NCBI RefSeq assembly: GCF_009928685.1
Contig: NZ_WWEO01000042.1
Span: forward strand, 62,001-126,000
Source of the DNA: Mucilaginibacter agri
GTDB taxonomy: Bacteria; Bacteroidota; Bacteroidia; Sphingobacteriales; Sphingobacteriaceae
Direction of reading: 5' to 3'
Length of the DNA: 64,000 nt
The stretch's first letter is position 1. Each line of letters starts with the position of its first letter. Positions 26,774 through 34,556 of the stretch are shown here, one piece after another. A model generated the notes under the pieces. That model ran no database searches. It had not been told where the DNA came from and saw only the letters and a list, made by a program, of their open reading frames with translations. The position numbers were made by a program, and so were the translations under genes.

Positions 26774-27805
26774 TCAAACACTAATTTTGGCATCTATGAT
26801 TGTCTCTGCAAAGCGTTCCATTTCTTCTAATTGAGGGCTGCATTGCAGCAGAAAGAAATCGACGCCCGCTTTTTCAAATTCGGCCACACGGTCTTGCACC
26901 TGCCACGGCGTGCCGGTTAAACCAGAACGCAAGCCACGGTTGGACACCGAATAATCATATAAAGATACCTGCTGCTCTAACTGCGTACCGGATAACCATT
27001 GCTGATAATTCTTGTATCCCGAGCTGCCTTCCTTAACATTAGTTATGCGTTCGATCTCGTGTTTTACTTCCTGTTCCGAATTGCGAATGATGCTGTAAGC
27101 CGCTACACCATACTTCATAGGAGGCAAACCTTTTTTATCACGTCTCTCGCGCATGTCGGCAATACGCTTTCCAATCAGTTCGGGCGAATCGCCGTGCATA
27201 ACATAGCCATCACAGGTAGAAGAGATCAAGTCTTTAGCGGCTTCAGATTCTCCCCCGGCGTATATAGGTGGGCGAGGATCGGAAACTGGTTTGGGTTGCA
27301 GCACATTATCTTTTACCTGGTAATATTTTCCTTCAAAATTAAAGTGATCCTGTTTCCATAAATGATCTACAATATTAAGCCACTCTGCTGTACGTGCATA
27401 ACGGTCGTCGTGTTGTTCAAAAGCTATCCCGTATTTCTCCGCTTCGTCCTTCCACCAGGAAGATACTACGTTTAGTGAAAGTCTACCTCCACTAATGTGA
27501 TCGATATTTGCAGCCTGCTTAGCGAGCTGAGCAGGGTTATGGAATGTGGGCCTTACGGCTACCATCAACTCCTGCTTTTCTGTAACGGCGGCCAGCGCCG
27601 CAGCTGTCGACCATGCATCAAGCGAGTCAACCTCCTCACCTTTAATATCATTTAGGTATAATTCTGCAATTAGCGCCAGGTCAAAGCCGATTTGTTCGCT
27701 TTTAACGGCCAATTTTTTTACGTAATCCCAGGTTGGCTGCATTTGTTCGTCGTCAACGTTGCGCAGCCAGCCGCCAAATACAGGCAGCCAATAGCCATAT
27801 CTCAT
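26774..27805 (-). CDS. LLM-class flavin-dependent monooxygenase, SsuD/SfnG-like
   Basis: A 343-residue cytosolic bacterial-luciferase-like protein. Its N-terminus (GYWLPVFGGWLRN), AVRPTFHNPAQLAKQAANIDHISGGRLSLNVVSSWW near residue 83, DDRYARTAEWL near 132 and YAGGESEAAKDL near 182 match the alkanesulfonate and dimethylsulfone monooxygenase branch. These enzymes use reduced FMN and oxygen to cleave C-S bonds and release sulfite. No flavin reductase or ABC sulfonate importer is encoded nearby. It is the last gene of a three-gene operon with an ATP-grasp ligase and a small unknown protein. The exact substrate is uncertain. Confidence 0.82.
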   Translation of the reverse strand: MRYGYWLPVFGGWLRNVDDEQMQPTWDYVKKLAVKSEQIGFDLALIAELYLNDIKGEEVDSLDAWSTAAALAAVTEKQELMVAVRPTFHNPAQLAKQAANIDHISGGRLSLNVVSSWWKDEAEKYGIAFEQHDDRYARTAEWLNIVDHLWKQDHFNFEGKYYQVKDNVLQPKPVSDPRPPIYAGGESEAAKDLISSTCDGYVMHGDSPELIGKRIADMRERRDKKGLPPMKYGVAAYSIIRNSEQEVKHEIERITNVKEGSSGYKNYQQWLSGTQLEQQVSLYDYSVSNRGLRSGLTGTPWQVQDRVAEFEKAGVDFFLLQCSPQLEEMERFAETIIDAKISV

Positions 27806-27814
27806 AGGTAAAAA

Positions 27815-28795
27815 TTAAAAGGTTAAAGATTCATTTTTGGTGAGTTGTGTTGCCAACTGTTGTTCTATAAAATCTACCAGTTTCTCGTGCGGATTAAAGC
27901 CAATCACATTTACTGCGTCGGCAACGAAATTGGATAGCGCGTTTACATCATAGAACAATATTTCCCCATCGCGGTCGTCTATGATGTATTCAATACCGCC
28001 CACATCAATTTTGCTGTGTTGCATAATGGTTTCAATTTGATCAATAACCTCTTGTGGCGGTGTATAAGCCTCCACCCTGAGGCCATTCTTAGGGGCATCA
28101 ACCGCGCAGGCGTTTCGTACCAGTTCTGTTCCTGCAGTAGTCTGGCAGATGTCGGCAGGGCAAAGGTTAAAGCTTTCACCATTGGTGTAAACACGGATAG
28201 CATATAGGTATTTACCGCCGAGTGTTTCTACCCTGGTTATATACCCGCCTCGCGATGGAATAAACTCCTGAACCAGCGCTGTATGATCGATGCCCAAATC
28301 GATTTGATTATTGCCGATCGCCTCGCGAACTTCCTCTATCGAATCGAACTTCTCGATACCGGCTCCGCTGCCTCCAATATTGGCTTTAACTACTATCGGA
28401 AAACGCAGTCCCTTTTTTGCTTCTTCGATCTGCGAAACATGGTTAATTACACTGGCTTTAGGGTATTTGATACCCAATTTTTGTAGTAATTGCAGCTGAA
28501 GAGCTTTGGAGGTCTCGTAGGTGAAGGCTTGGTATCCGTTCAACACCTTTACGCCCTGATCTTCTAAATGTTTAAGATAGTTAAGGGTATAGAAGGTGCC
28601 CTGTACGCCATCCCGCAAATAGGCTGACGGGCTCATCCTGTTAAAGAAGACACTGAATTCAGGTCTCGGTTCGTCGATCCGATAGTTATGTTGTGTTGGA
28701 TTTACCGTTTCAAAAGGTATGCTCCGTTTTTCGAGTTCTGTAAAAAGAGGCTTGAACCAATCCGGGTGCTCATGTGATATAACAAGTGGATTCAT
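27815..28795 (-). CDS. ATP-grasp ligase, RimK/glutathione-synthase-like
   Basis: A 326-residue cytosolic protein. PIVVKANIGGSGAGIEKF near residue 133 is the ATP-grasp glycine-rich loop with its Lys, LVQEFIPSRGGYITRVETL near 170 the adenine/ribose region, and VGGIEYIIDDRDGEILFYDVNALSNF near 265 the metal-binding Glu/Asn block. The fold makes amide bonds from a carboxylate and an amine with ATP. Substrate is unknown. It lies nine bases before the flavin monooxygenase. Place in a putative sulfur operon suggests a sulfur-containing amino acid or peptide, but sequence does not show this. Confidence 0.78.
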   Translation of the reverse strand: MNPLVISHEHPDWFKPLFTELEKRSIPFETVNPTQHNYRIDEPRPEFSVFFNRMSPSAYLRDGVQGTFYTLNYLKHLEDQGVKVLNGYQAFTYETSKALQLQLLQKLGIKYPKASVINHVSQIEEAKKGLRFPIVVKANIGGSGAGIEKFDSIEEVREAIGNNQIDLGIDHTALVQEFIPSRGGYITRVETLGGKYLYAIRVYTNGESFNLCPADICQTTAGTELVRNACAVDAPKNGLRVEAYTPPQEVIDQIETIMQHSKIDVGGIEYIIDDRDGEILFYDVNALSNFVADAVNVIGFNPHEKLVDFIEQQLATQLTKNESLTF

Positions 28796-28854
28796 GATGA
28801 ATAATAATTAGTAGTTTTTGATAATGTATATGGGCGACACTGTAGCGGATACCG

Positions 28855-29184
28855 CTAAAGTATGTGGCTGCGATCTTGTAAATAATTATGGGCAAGTTGC
28901 GGTTGCTGGGTGTATATTAATGTTTCATCGCTACCGTGATATGTTGCATACCAACGCACGGCACCAGCCATATCCCGTGCATCGTCGGGTTTTATAGCAA
29001 TAGTTTCAAAAGCCAGCATCTCATCCCCAATAAGGCAATACAGCTGAACCTCGCGTGGGGTAGGTATCCAGCTGTAACCGTTTAATCTACACACCCGGAT
29101 ACGCAGACCCGATCCTTGCGCATAAATAATATCTCCATCGGGGCATCGCTGGCTGCTCGTGATCCAGAATATTTTTTCTCTCAT
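28855..29184 (-). CDS. Hypothetical small protein heading the ATP-grasp/monooxygenase operon
   Basis: A 109-residue protein I do not recognise. It has no signal peptide or membrane segment. ITSSQRCPDGDIIYAQGSGLRIRVCRLNGYSW at the N-terminus contains two Cys residues, and the middle (QLYCLIGDEMLAFETIAI) looks beta-rich. It is the first gene of the operon, 59 bases before the ATP-grasp gene, and is transcribed away from the Rrf2 gene. On the - strand a -7 element TAGATTTG lies at 29221-29214, about 30 bases before its start. It may be an accessory or carrier protein of the ligase. Real coding status is supported by place and length only. Confidence 0.6.
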   Translation of the reverse strand: MREKIFWITSSQRCPDGDIIYAQGSGLRIRVCRLNGYSWIPTPREVQLYCLIGDEMLAFETIAIKPDDARDMAGAVRWYATYHGSDETLIYTQQPQLAHNYLQDRSHIL

Positions 29185-29213
29185 AATAACTAAATGCTTC
29201 AGTAGATATGGGA

Positions 29214-29269
29214 CAAATCTATATAAATTATATAAAATCTATAGACTTAGTAGAATAAATTTATATTTG
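29214..29269. promoter_or_regulatory. Divergent promoter region with shared motif copy C
   Basis: Copy C, TCTATAGACTTAGTAGA, lies at 29238-29254. A -7 element for the + strand (TATATTTG, 29262-29269) and one for the - strand (TAGATTTG, 29221-29214) flank it. The place of both -33 elements is covered by the motif and neither has TTTG, which suggests that the motif-binding protein controls both promoters. The + promoter serves the Rrf2 gene, the - promoter the small-protein/ATP-grasp/monooxygenase operon. Confidence 0.6.
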
Positions 29270-29309
29270 CAACGATTCTTTTTTTAATTCTATCGGTTAT
29301 GGCGAGGGA

Positions 29310-29366
29310 ATGTGTTGCAAGGAATTGATTGCCATAGAGTATGAAGGCTCACGGCTCATAATATAA
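29310..29366 (+). CDS. Possible short leader ORF (MCCKE...) before the Rrf2 gene
   Basis: An 18-codon ORF beginning ATG TGT TGC (MCCKELIAIEYEGSRLII), about 35 bases after the predicted + strand transcription start. It shares ATGTGTTGC with the S10 leader, but has only two Cys codons, at its beginning. An overlapping ORF at 29299 (MARECVARN) is also possible. The rest of the 29185-29499 gap shows no other gene. Confidence 0.25.
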   Translation: MCCKELIAIEYEGSRLII

Positions 29367-29499
29367 GGTGGTGAGTTTGATCAACCTTCGGACAAGGATT
29401 ATCGACAAGCCTGTTTGGCGATTGATTATGATATCGTTGTCACCATGGTTAATTCTGGCCTTGTTATGAAATTTTACTTTTTAAAGGAACAAACAAAAT

Positions 29500-29952
29500 A
29501 TGTTGTCAAAGAAAGCTAAGTATGTTATCAAAACGTTGATCCTGCTTGGCAAGCAAGCAGAGGGTGTGCTTTTATTAGGCTCACAGATTGCTGAAATGGA
29601 GAATATCCCTAAAAAGTCCTTGGAAAGTATTTTAGTGGAATTGAAAAAAGCCGGTTATATATTTAGTAAAAAGGGTACTGGTGGGGGATATCTTCTCGCT
29701 AAACCCCTAACAGAAATTTTTTTGATTGATGTGGTGCGCTTCGCCGACGGCCCCATTGCGCAGGTCTCGTGCGCCAGTGCGTTTCATTACCGTCGTTGTG
29801 AAGAGTGTTCGGTTGAAGAAACCTGTAGTATCAGGGACCTCTACCTCGAAATTTGGGCTGCAGACGTCAAAATTTTATCCAGTACCAGTATTGCTGATAT
29901 GATTAAAAAAGAGGTAAGCCTGTCGAAAAAAATGGAGCTTGTTTTAAGTTGA
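29500..29952 (+). CDS. Rrf2-family transcriptional regulator with cysteine cluster
   Basis: A 150-residue regulator. The N-terminal winged helix ends in KKGTGGGYLLAKP (residues 57-69), the family's wing. Four cysteines (91, 100, 103, 109) in VSCASAFHYRRCEECSVEETC are placed like the cluster ligands or thiol sensors of IscR/NsrR-type proteins. Family members control iron-sulfur, nitric oxide or cysteine metabolism (CymR). It stands beside the monooxygenase operon and downstream of motif copy C. I infer that it is the regulator of the three motif sites and may sense iron-sulfur status or a thiol; this is not shown directly. Confidence 0.88.
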   Translation: MLSKKAKYVIKTLILLGKQAEGVLLLGSQIAEMENIPKKSLESILVELKKAGYIFSKKGTGGGYLLAKPLTEIFLIDVVRFADGPIAQVSCASAFHYRRCEECSVEETCSIRDLYLEIWAADVKILSSTSIADMIKKEVSLSKKMELVLS

Positions 29953-29987
29953 AACCCAGCTAATGCTATTAAGATATTCTGAAGTTA

Positions 29988-30023
29988 CAATAGCCCACAT
30001 GGCATGCACCATGCGGGCTATTG
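29988..30023. terminator. Bidirectional terminator between Rrf2 and hydrolase genes
   Basis: CAATAGCCCACATGG, six-base loop, CCATGCGGGCTATTG: a 15-bp stem with one mismatch, between converging genes. CTTTATT follows on the + strand. Confidence 0.75.
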
Positions 30024-30028
30024 CTTTA

Positions 30029-31078
30029 TTAGAAATTGTCTGCCTCAATAATGGCGTCGGCAAAAGCTTGTGGCGCTTCTTGCGGCAAATTATGGCCTAT
30101 GCCACCACTAATGGTGTGATGTGCATATTTGCCTTTAAATTTGGCGGCGTAATTTGCCGGAGCTGGATGTGGCGCACCGTTAGCGTCGCCTTCCAGCGTA
30201 ACAGTAGGAACGGTGATGGCCGGCGCGGTAGCTAAGACCTTTTCAAAGTCGTCATATTTTGTTTCACCCTCTGCAAGGCCTAAGCGCCAACGATAATTGT
30301 GAATTACAATGGCAACATGATCTGGGTTATCAAATGACGCAGCCGATTTTTCGAAAGTAGCATTATCGAATTTCCAGTTAGGAGATGCGGTTTGCCAAAT
30401 CAGTTTATTAAAATCACGGCGATTGGCCTCGTAACCCTCGCGGCCACGCTCGGTCGAGAAATAGAATTGGTACCACCAGGTTAATTCAACTTTAGGCGGC
30501 AGCGGAGTTTTGTTTGCTTGTTGACTGCCGATAAGGTAACCGCTGACAGAAACCATAGCTTTAACGCGCTCTGGCCACAATGCAGCTATAATGTTAGCCG
30601 TACGCGCACCCCAATCGAACCCACCGACAATGGCTTTCTCTATTTTAAGGGCGTCCATCAATGCGATAATATCTGCGGCAATGGCAGACTGTTGGCCGTT
30701 TCTTGCAGTTTTTGCTGATAAAAATTGAGTGCTGCCGTGGCCGCGCAGGTGAGGTACTATTGCCCGGTAACCTTTGGCCGCCAGCAAGGAGGCTACCTCG
30801 GTATAACTATGGATATCATAAGGCCAACCATGTAATAGGATAACAGCAGGACCATTTGCAGGGCCTACTTCAGCGTAACCAACATCGAGCACGCCGGCTT
30901 TTATTTGTTTAATCTGACCGAACGATGAGTTGGTAGACAAGGCGGTGCTATTGCTAATTTTCGAAGCAGCTTTGCCTTGTGCTTTTAGCGGGTTCAGTAC
31001 GCCAAACTCAGCTGCTGCAATGGTAAGTGCAATAGTGTTTAAGAAGCTGCGACGGCCATACTTTGATGTAGTTTCCAT
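30029..31078 (-). CDS. Alpha/beta hydrolase, epoxide hydrolase/haloalkane dehalogenase-like
   Basis: A 349-residue exported hydrolase. The N-terminus GRRSFLNTIALTIAAAEFG has a twin-arginine-like motif, so Tat export is likely. ILLHGWPYDIHSY near residue 81 is the HGWP oxyanion motif, GGFDWGARTAN near 151 the nucleophile elbow with Asp in place of Ser (typical of epoxide hydrolases and dehalogenases), and GGIGHNLPQEAP near 325 holds the His. The substrate is unknown. It is a single gene facing the Rrf2 gene across a shared terminator. Confidence 0.82.
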   Translation of the reverse strand: METTSKYGRRSFLNTIALTIAAAEFGVLNPLKAQGKAASKISNSTALSTNSSFGQIKQIKAGVLDVGYAEVGPANGPAVILLHGWPYDIHSYTEVASLLAAKGYRAIVPHLRGHGSTQFLSAKTARNGQQSAIAADIIALMDALKIEKAIVGGFDWGARTANIIAALWPERVKAMVSVSGYLIGSQQANKTPLPPKVELTWWYQFYFSTERGREGYEANRRDFNKLIWQTASPNWKFDNATFEKSAASFDNPDHVAIVIHNYRWRLGLAEGETKYDDFEKVLATAPAITVPTVTLEGDANGAPHPAPANYAAKFKGKYAHHTISGGIGHNLPQEAPQAFADAIIEADNF

Positions 31079-31584
31079 AGTTTTTAAGATGATTTTGGGT
31101 TAATGATTATCCTGCAGATTGTTTTTTTTCCGGCAGGCACTACAAAAGTAACTTCCCTCCGCGCTGTAGTAATTAACATCGGTATGAACCAGGCAGAATG
31201 TTGCTTCAGTTAGACATTCTTGCTCCCGAAAGCGTCAGGAAGAGATAAGGCTCAGACTAAGATACTGTTCCCGATCCGTTCCTTATGAGTTTGCCTATTT
31301 AGTCGCCTTTAATTTGGTCTCGCCAAAAAAATGGCAGTATGTTGCGAACCAACGTTATTTCATCAGATTAAATAACCATCAACGAAATAAAGCTGATTTT
31401 ATACTCTTTGTTTAACTATAAAATATTGATTTATAAGTTTTTGACTATTGGCATGAATGTTTCTTATGTCATTTCGGTACCTGTCATATAAGTCCAAGCA
31501 TCAGCCTTATTTGTCCATGTACTGGCGTTACAAGTCGGGCTACTTTTGACATGTAATACAATCACAGTTTTTAACATAAATATC
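31079..31584. other. Intergenic region, divergent promoters
   Basis: This 506-base AT-rich stretch separates the - strand hydrolase from the + strand DUF417 gene. I see no convincing gene. TATTGGCATG at 31446-31455 and ATTTGTCC at 31509-31516 also occur, in reverse orientation, upstream of the MDR gene near 36904-36925, so they may be binding sites of a local regulator. A TTTTGACA-TAATAC-like stretch precedes 31560. Confidence 0.35.
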
Positions 31585-32151
31585 ATGAACAAATTATTCA
31601 TCAATATTATAGCAGTCCTTGATCAGTTTGGCAAAAAAGCCATCAGGTTTGGTATAATAGTCGTATTTTTTTGGATAGGTAGCCTAAAGTTTTTTGCATA
31701 CGAAGCAGATGGTATTGTGCCTTTTGTGGCTAATAGTCCATTTATGTCTTTCTTTTACAATCACCCTAAAGAATATAAGACCCACAAAAATAAGGAAGGC
31801 GAATTGGTGAAAGCCAATAGAGATTGGCAGGAGCAAAATAATACCTATGGCTTTTCTAAGGGTTTGGGATTATTTCTTATCTCGTTGGCAATATTCGTAG
31901 CCCTTTATAAAGTAGCCCCACTACCAAGTATGATAGCCAGTTTGCTGGTCGCGCTGATGACGCTTGGTACCCTATCTTTTCTTATTACCACGCCCGAAGC
32001 TTGGGTACCCAAGCTGGGAGGTGAGGACTGGGGCTTCCCATTTCTATCAGGAGCAGGTCGATTAGTAATTAAAGACCTTGTGATATTTGGCGGCGCTGTT
32101 ATCACCGCGAGCGAATCCGCCCGGATCTATTTAAGTCGTAAATCAAAATAA
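31585..32151 (+). CDS. DUF417 (YkgB-like) membrane protein
   Basis: A 188-residue inner-membrane protein with about four hydrophobic segments. FGIIVVFFWIGSLKFFAYEADGIVPFVANSPFMSFFY is the family signature, and PEAWVPKLGGEDWGFPFLSGAGRLVIKDL near residue 140 is also typical. YkgB/RclC-type proteins are linked to reactive chlorine or envelope stress in enterobacteria; the biochemical role is not known. I use the ATG at 31585 instead of a TTG at 31546. It heads a + strand cluster of redox-related genes. Confidence 0.85.
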   Translation: MNKLFINIIAVLDQFGKKAIRFGIIVVFFWIGSLKFFAYEADGIVPFVANSPFMSFFYNHPKEYKTHKNKEGELVKANRDWQEQNNTYGFSKGLGLFLISLAIFVALYKVAPLPSMIASLLVALMTLGTLSFLITTPEAWVPKLGGEDWGFPFLSGAGRLVIKDLVIFGGAVITASESARIYLSRKSK

Positions 32152-32165
32152 TAAAAACTATAAAA

Positions 32166-32702
32166 ATGAAAAAAATAGCAGTTCCAACAGCGGAGCAAGT
32201 CAGTGCCGAATCACAGGCAATATTTGAGCAGCTGCAAAAAAGATTAGGTAAAGTACCAAATCTTTATGCTACAGTAGGTTACTCGGCTAACGCATTAAAA
32301 GGATTTCTGGAATTTGATGCTACACTAAGTAAAGGGGCTTTTAATGCTAAAGAACGAGAGTCCATAGCATTGGCGGTATCCGAAGTTAACCGTTGCGAGT
32401 ATTGTTTAGCAGCTCATACAATGTTGGCCATAAAAAATGGATTGACCACGGACGATACCCTAGCCGTGCGTCGCGGGCAGGTTGCCGACGCCAGGCTTAA
32501 TGCCATTGTGCAACTGGCAAAGTCAATTGCCGAAACTAAGGGTAAACCGGGCGAAGGACTAGTTGATAACTTTTTCAACGCTGGTCTTGATGAAGCCGCG
32601 TTAATGGAACTCATTGGCTTGGTTACCGTGCGGATATTTACCAATTATGTATTTGCTATTACCAACGTTCCGGTTGATTTTCCGGCGGCGCAGGTACTAT
32701 AA
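32166..32702 (+). CDS. AhpD-like / carboxymuconolactone decarboxylase-family protein
   Basis: A 178-residue cytosolic protein. NRCEYCLAAHTMLA near residue 78 is the CxxC...H peroxidatic motif of AhpD-like alkylhydroperoxidases, and ESIALAVSEVNRC before it fits the CMD fold. Such proteins reduce peroxides with a thiol relay. It follows DUF417 by 14 bases. A peroxide or electrophile stress role fits the neighbours. Confidence 0.88.
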   Translation: MKKIAVPTAEQVSAESQAIFEQLQKRLGKVPNLYATVGYSANALKGFLEFDATLSKGAFNAKERESIALAVSEVNRCEYCLAAHTMLAIKNGLTTDDTLAVRRGQVADARLNAIVQLAKSIAETKGKPGEGLVDNFFNAGLDEAALMELIGLVTVRIFTNYVFAITNVPVDFPAAQVL

Positions 32703-32724
32703 CAACATATAACCAAAGTTAAAT

Positions 32725-33110
32725 ATGAATTCGAGAGGAATTATCATTCGGGAAAGTAAGCTTACTGTAAAAGCAACCATCGATCATTTAGAATCAAAAC
32801 TAAAGCAGAACGGGGTTACAGTTTACGCTCGTATCAATCAACAGGCGGAGCTAAGCAAAAATGGAGTGAAGATAGATCCGCTCGAATTTATCATGTTTGG
32901 CAACCCGGCTAAGGGAGGGTTGCTGATATCTGCCAACCCTGTTACGGCGCTCGACCTGCCGCTCAAGGTAATAGCCTGGCAGGATGATAAAAAACGGTTT
33001 GGGTAGCTTATAACGAGGCATCGTACATTCTTGAAAGATACTCGCTCGACTCAGGCCTCTCACAGGTTATCGATATAGATAGTTTGGTGGTTAACTTTCT
33101 AAAGCAATAA
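32725..33110 (+). pseudogene. DUF302 protein interrupted by a frameshift
   Basis: The first 93 codons (32725-33006) match the N-terminal part of DUF302 proteins, including FMFGNPAKGGLL-like and ALDLPLKVIAWQDD segments, and stop at TAG. In the -1 frame the missing C-terminus continues without a gap: TVWVAYNEASYILERY through to FLKQ and a stop at 33108-33110. The shift point is a run of six A (32989-32994, GATAAAAAACGG). One A too few would explain it. It may be a true frameshift mutation, a sequencing error in a homopolymer, or -1 slippage on AAA AAA. Neighbours are intact. Confidence 0.75.
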
Positions 33111-33142
33111 AATCATTTTTTACCTAATCTAATTTCTTCCTC

Positions 33143-33568
33143 ATGCATAGCATAAACCAAATTAGCACCCCGTCAACAGAAGAGCAGAAATTCGAAATAG
33201 CGAACACTTTCTTAACCGCCATGCGTGGTAACGATTGGTCGCTGATGCGTACGCTTATGGCCGAAGATGTAGTGTGGACACTTCCGGGAACCAGTTTACT
33301 ATCCGGGCCAGCTAAAGGGGTAGACCCAGTGATCAACAGAGCGCAATCCTTAAAAAAGTTTGGTGTAATGTTTCAGTTGCAGCATATCCTCTACGGCATG
33401 GAGGGCGTAACCCTGTCATTACATAACACTGCAAGCCGGGAAGATTTAATTCTCGACGAATATGTTGCAATTATATTCCTGTTGGAAGAAGGTAAAATAT
33501 CATCCATTACCACTATGCTTTCTGATGTAGAAGGTATAAATAACTTTTTTGTTCCGGGTATAATTTGA
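33143..33568 (+). CDS. NTF2-like/SnoaL-like protein
   Basis: A 141-residue cytosolic protein with the cone-like NTF2 pattern: an N-terminal helix pair (EEQKFEIANTFLTAMRGNDWSLMRTLMAEDVVWTLPG) followed by beta strands. ALMAEDVVW is typical of the ketosteroid-isomerase-like superfamily. These proteins bind or isomerise small hydrophobic compounds or act as scaffolds. No catalytic residue can be named with confidence. Member of the + strand stress cluster. Confidence 0.75.
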   Translation: MHSINQISTPSTEEQKFEIANTFLTAMRGNDWSLMRTLMAEDVVWTLPGTSLLSGPAKGVDPVINRAQSLKKFGVMFQLQHILYGMEGVTLSLHNTASREDLILDEYVAIIFLLEEGKISSITTMLSDVEGINNFFVPGII

Positions 33569-33607
33569 GTTAAAGGAAGCGCAATTAAAACAATTATTGA
33601 TATTACT

Positions 33608-34162
33608 ATGAAAACCTTAAAAAACTCTTTTAAAGTTATTTATTCTTTAGTAGGGCTACTGTTAATTGCAGCAGGCGCTAACGCACAGCAGCACAATAAT
33701 GATATACCAAAACCCAAGTTGCTTACCGTAGATAAAAGCCTTACTAAAGCTGAAGCCGACCAACTAATGCAAGCCAGCCTGATGTTTTATGCTTTCTGGA
33801 ATACCGGAAATGAAAAATATCTGAGACAGGCTGTATCGGCTGATTTTCACGACAATACCTTGCCCGATGGCAGGCCTCAAGGCTATAAGGGCATTCCGTT
33901 TGCATCAGCAAATTTTAGGAAAGCGGTGCCCGATTTGCGGTGTAGCGTAGAAGACCTCATTATAACAAAAGACAAGGTGGTTTGCCGCCAAATCTATACC
34001 GGCCATAACACGGGTGCAATTATGAGGCATAAGGCATCGGGAAAAGCTATACAATTTTTTGCTATTGACATTTTGCATATCCGCAAAGGCAAAATCTATG
34101 AAGATTGGCACCTCGAAGATAATCTGAACTTTTTATTGCAAACGGGAGTTGTAAAACTTTAA
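33608..34162 (+). CDS. Secreted SnoaL-like ester cyclase-family protein
   Basis: A 184-residue protein with a signal peptide (VGLLLIAAGANAQQ). The mature part has the SnoaL pattern: LMFYAFWNTGNEKYLRQAVSADFHDNTLPDGRPQGYKGI near residue 60 and FFAIDILHIRKGKIYEDWHLEDNLNFL near the end, which is the usual ester-cyclase family C-terminus. Function in this context is not known. It is separated by 22 bases from the HxlR gene. Confidence 0.78.
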   Translation: MKTLKNSFKVIYSLVGLLLIAAGANAQQHNNDIPKPKLLTVDKSLTKAEADQLMQASLMFYAFWNTGNEKYLRQAVSADFHDNTLPDGRPQGYKGIPFASANFRKAVPDLRCSVEDLIITKDKVVCRQIYTGHNTGAIMRHKASGKAIQFFAIDILHIRKGKIYEDWHLEDNLNFLLQTGVVKL

Positions 34163-34184
34163 CAACATTCTTTTAAAAACTAAG

Positions 34185-34553
34185 ATGCGTTTGAAGGAAA
34201 GAAAGATCCCGATTCAGCAGGAGTGCGGATTGGATTTGATAAGAGAAGTGTTATTTGGCAAATGGAAAATTCATCTTCTATATTATATCGGCCAGGGCAT
34301 AATGCGCCCTGGCCAGTTACATAAAGAAATCCCTGAGGCTTCCAGGCGGGTAGTTAACATGCAGCTAAAGAGTCTTGAGGAAGATGGCTTTGTTTCAAAA
34401 ACGATTTATGATCAGAAGCCGCTGAAGGCGGAGTATCGCCTCACCTATATTGGCTTTTCTGTGTTGCCCATTATTACCGCCTTTGGCAATTGGGGCGATA
34501 ACAATAGGGAACATCTGAAAAGGGTTATTTCACAAAAGGTTAACTTTCTGTAA
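34185..34553 (+). CDS. HxlR-family transcriptional regulator
   Basis: A 122-residue winged-helix regulator. CGLDLIREVLFGKWKIHLLYYIGQGIMRPGQLHKEIPEASRRVVNMQLKSLEEDGFV is the HxlR DNA-binding domain; family members often respond to aldehydes or electrophiles through a Cys (here Cys13). It ends the + strand stress cluster and its stop is only three bases from the stop of a converging gene. Likely regulates the cluster. Confidence 0.88.
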   Translation: MRLKERKIPIQQECGLDLIREVLFGKWKIHLLYYIGQGIMRPGQLHKEIPEASRRVVNMQLKSLEEDGFVSKTIYDQKPLKAEYRLTYIGFSVLPIITAFGNWGDNNREHLKRVISQKVNFL

Positions 34554-34556
34554 GCG

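Noticed and set aside
28295-28306. CAAATCGATTTG palindrome similar to the LacI-type site
   Set aside because: It lies inside the ATP-grasp coding region, differs at both ends and has no promoter beside it.
31184-31213. Nine-codon ORF MNQAECCFS on the + strand, with two adjacent Cys codons
   Set aside because: It is about 370 bases before the next + strand gene, lacks the 17-bp motif and a good promoter, and two Cys codons in a short random ORF are not remarkable.
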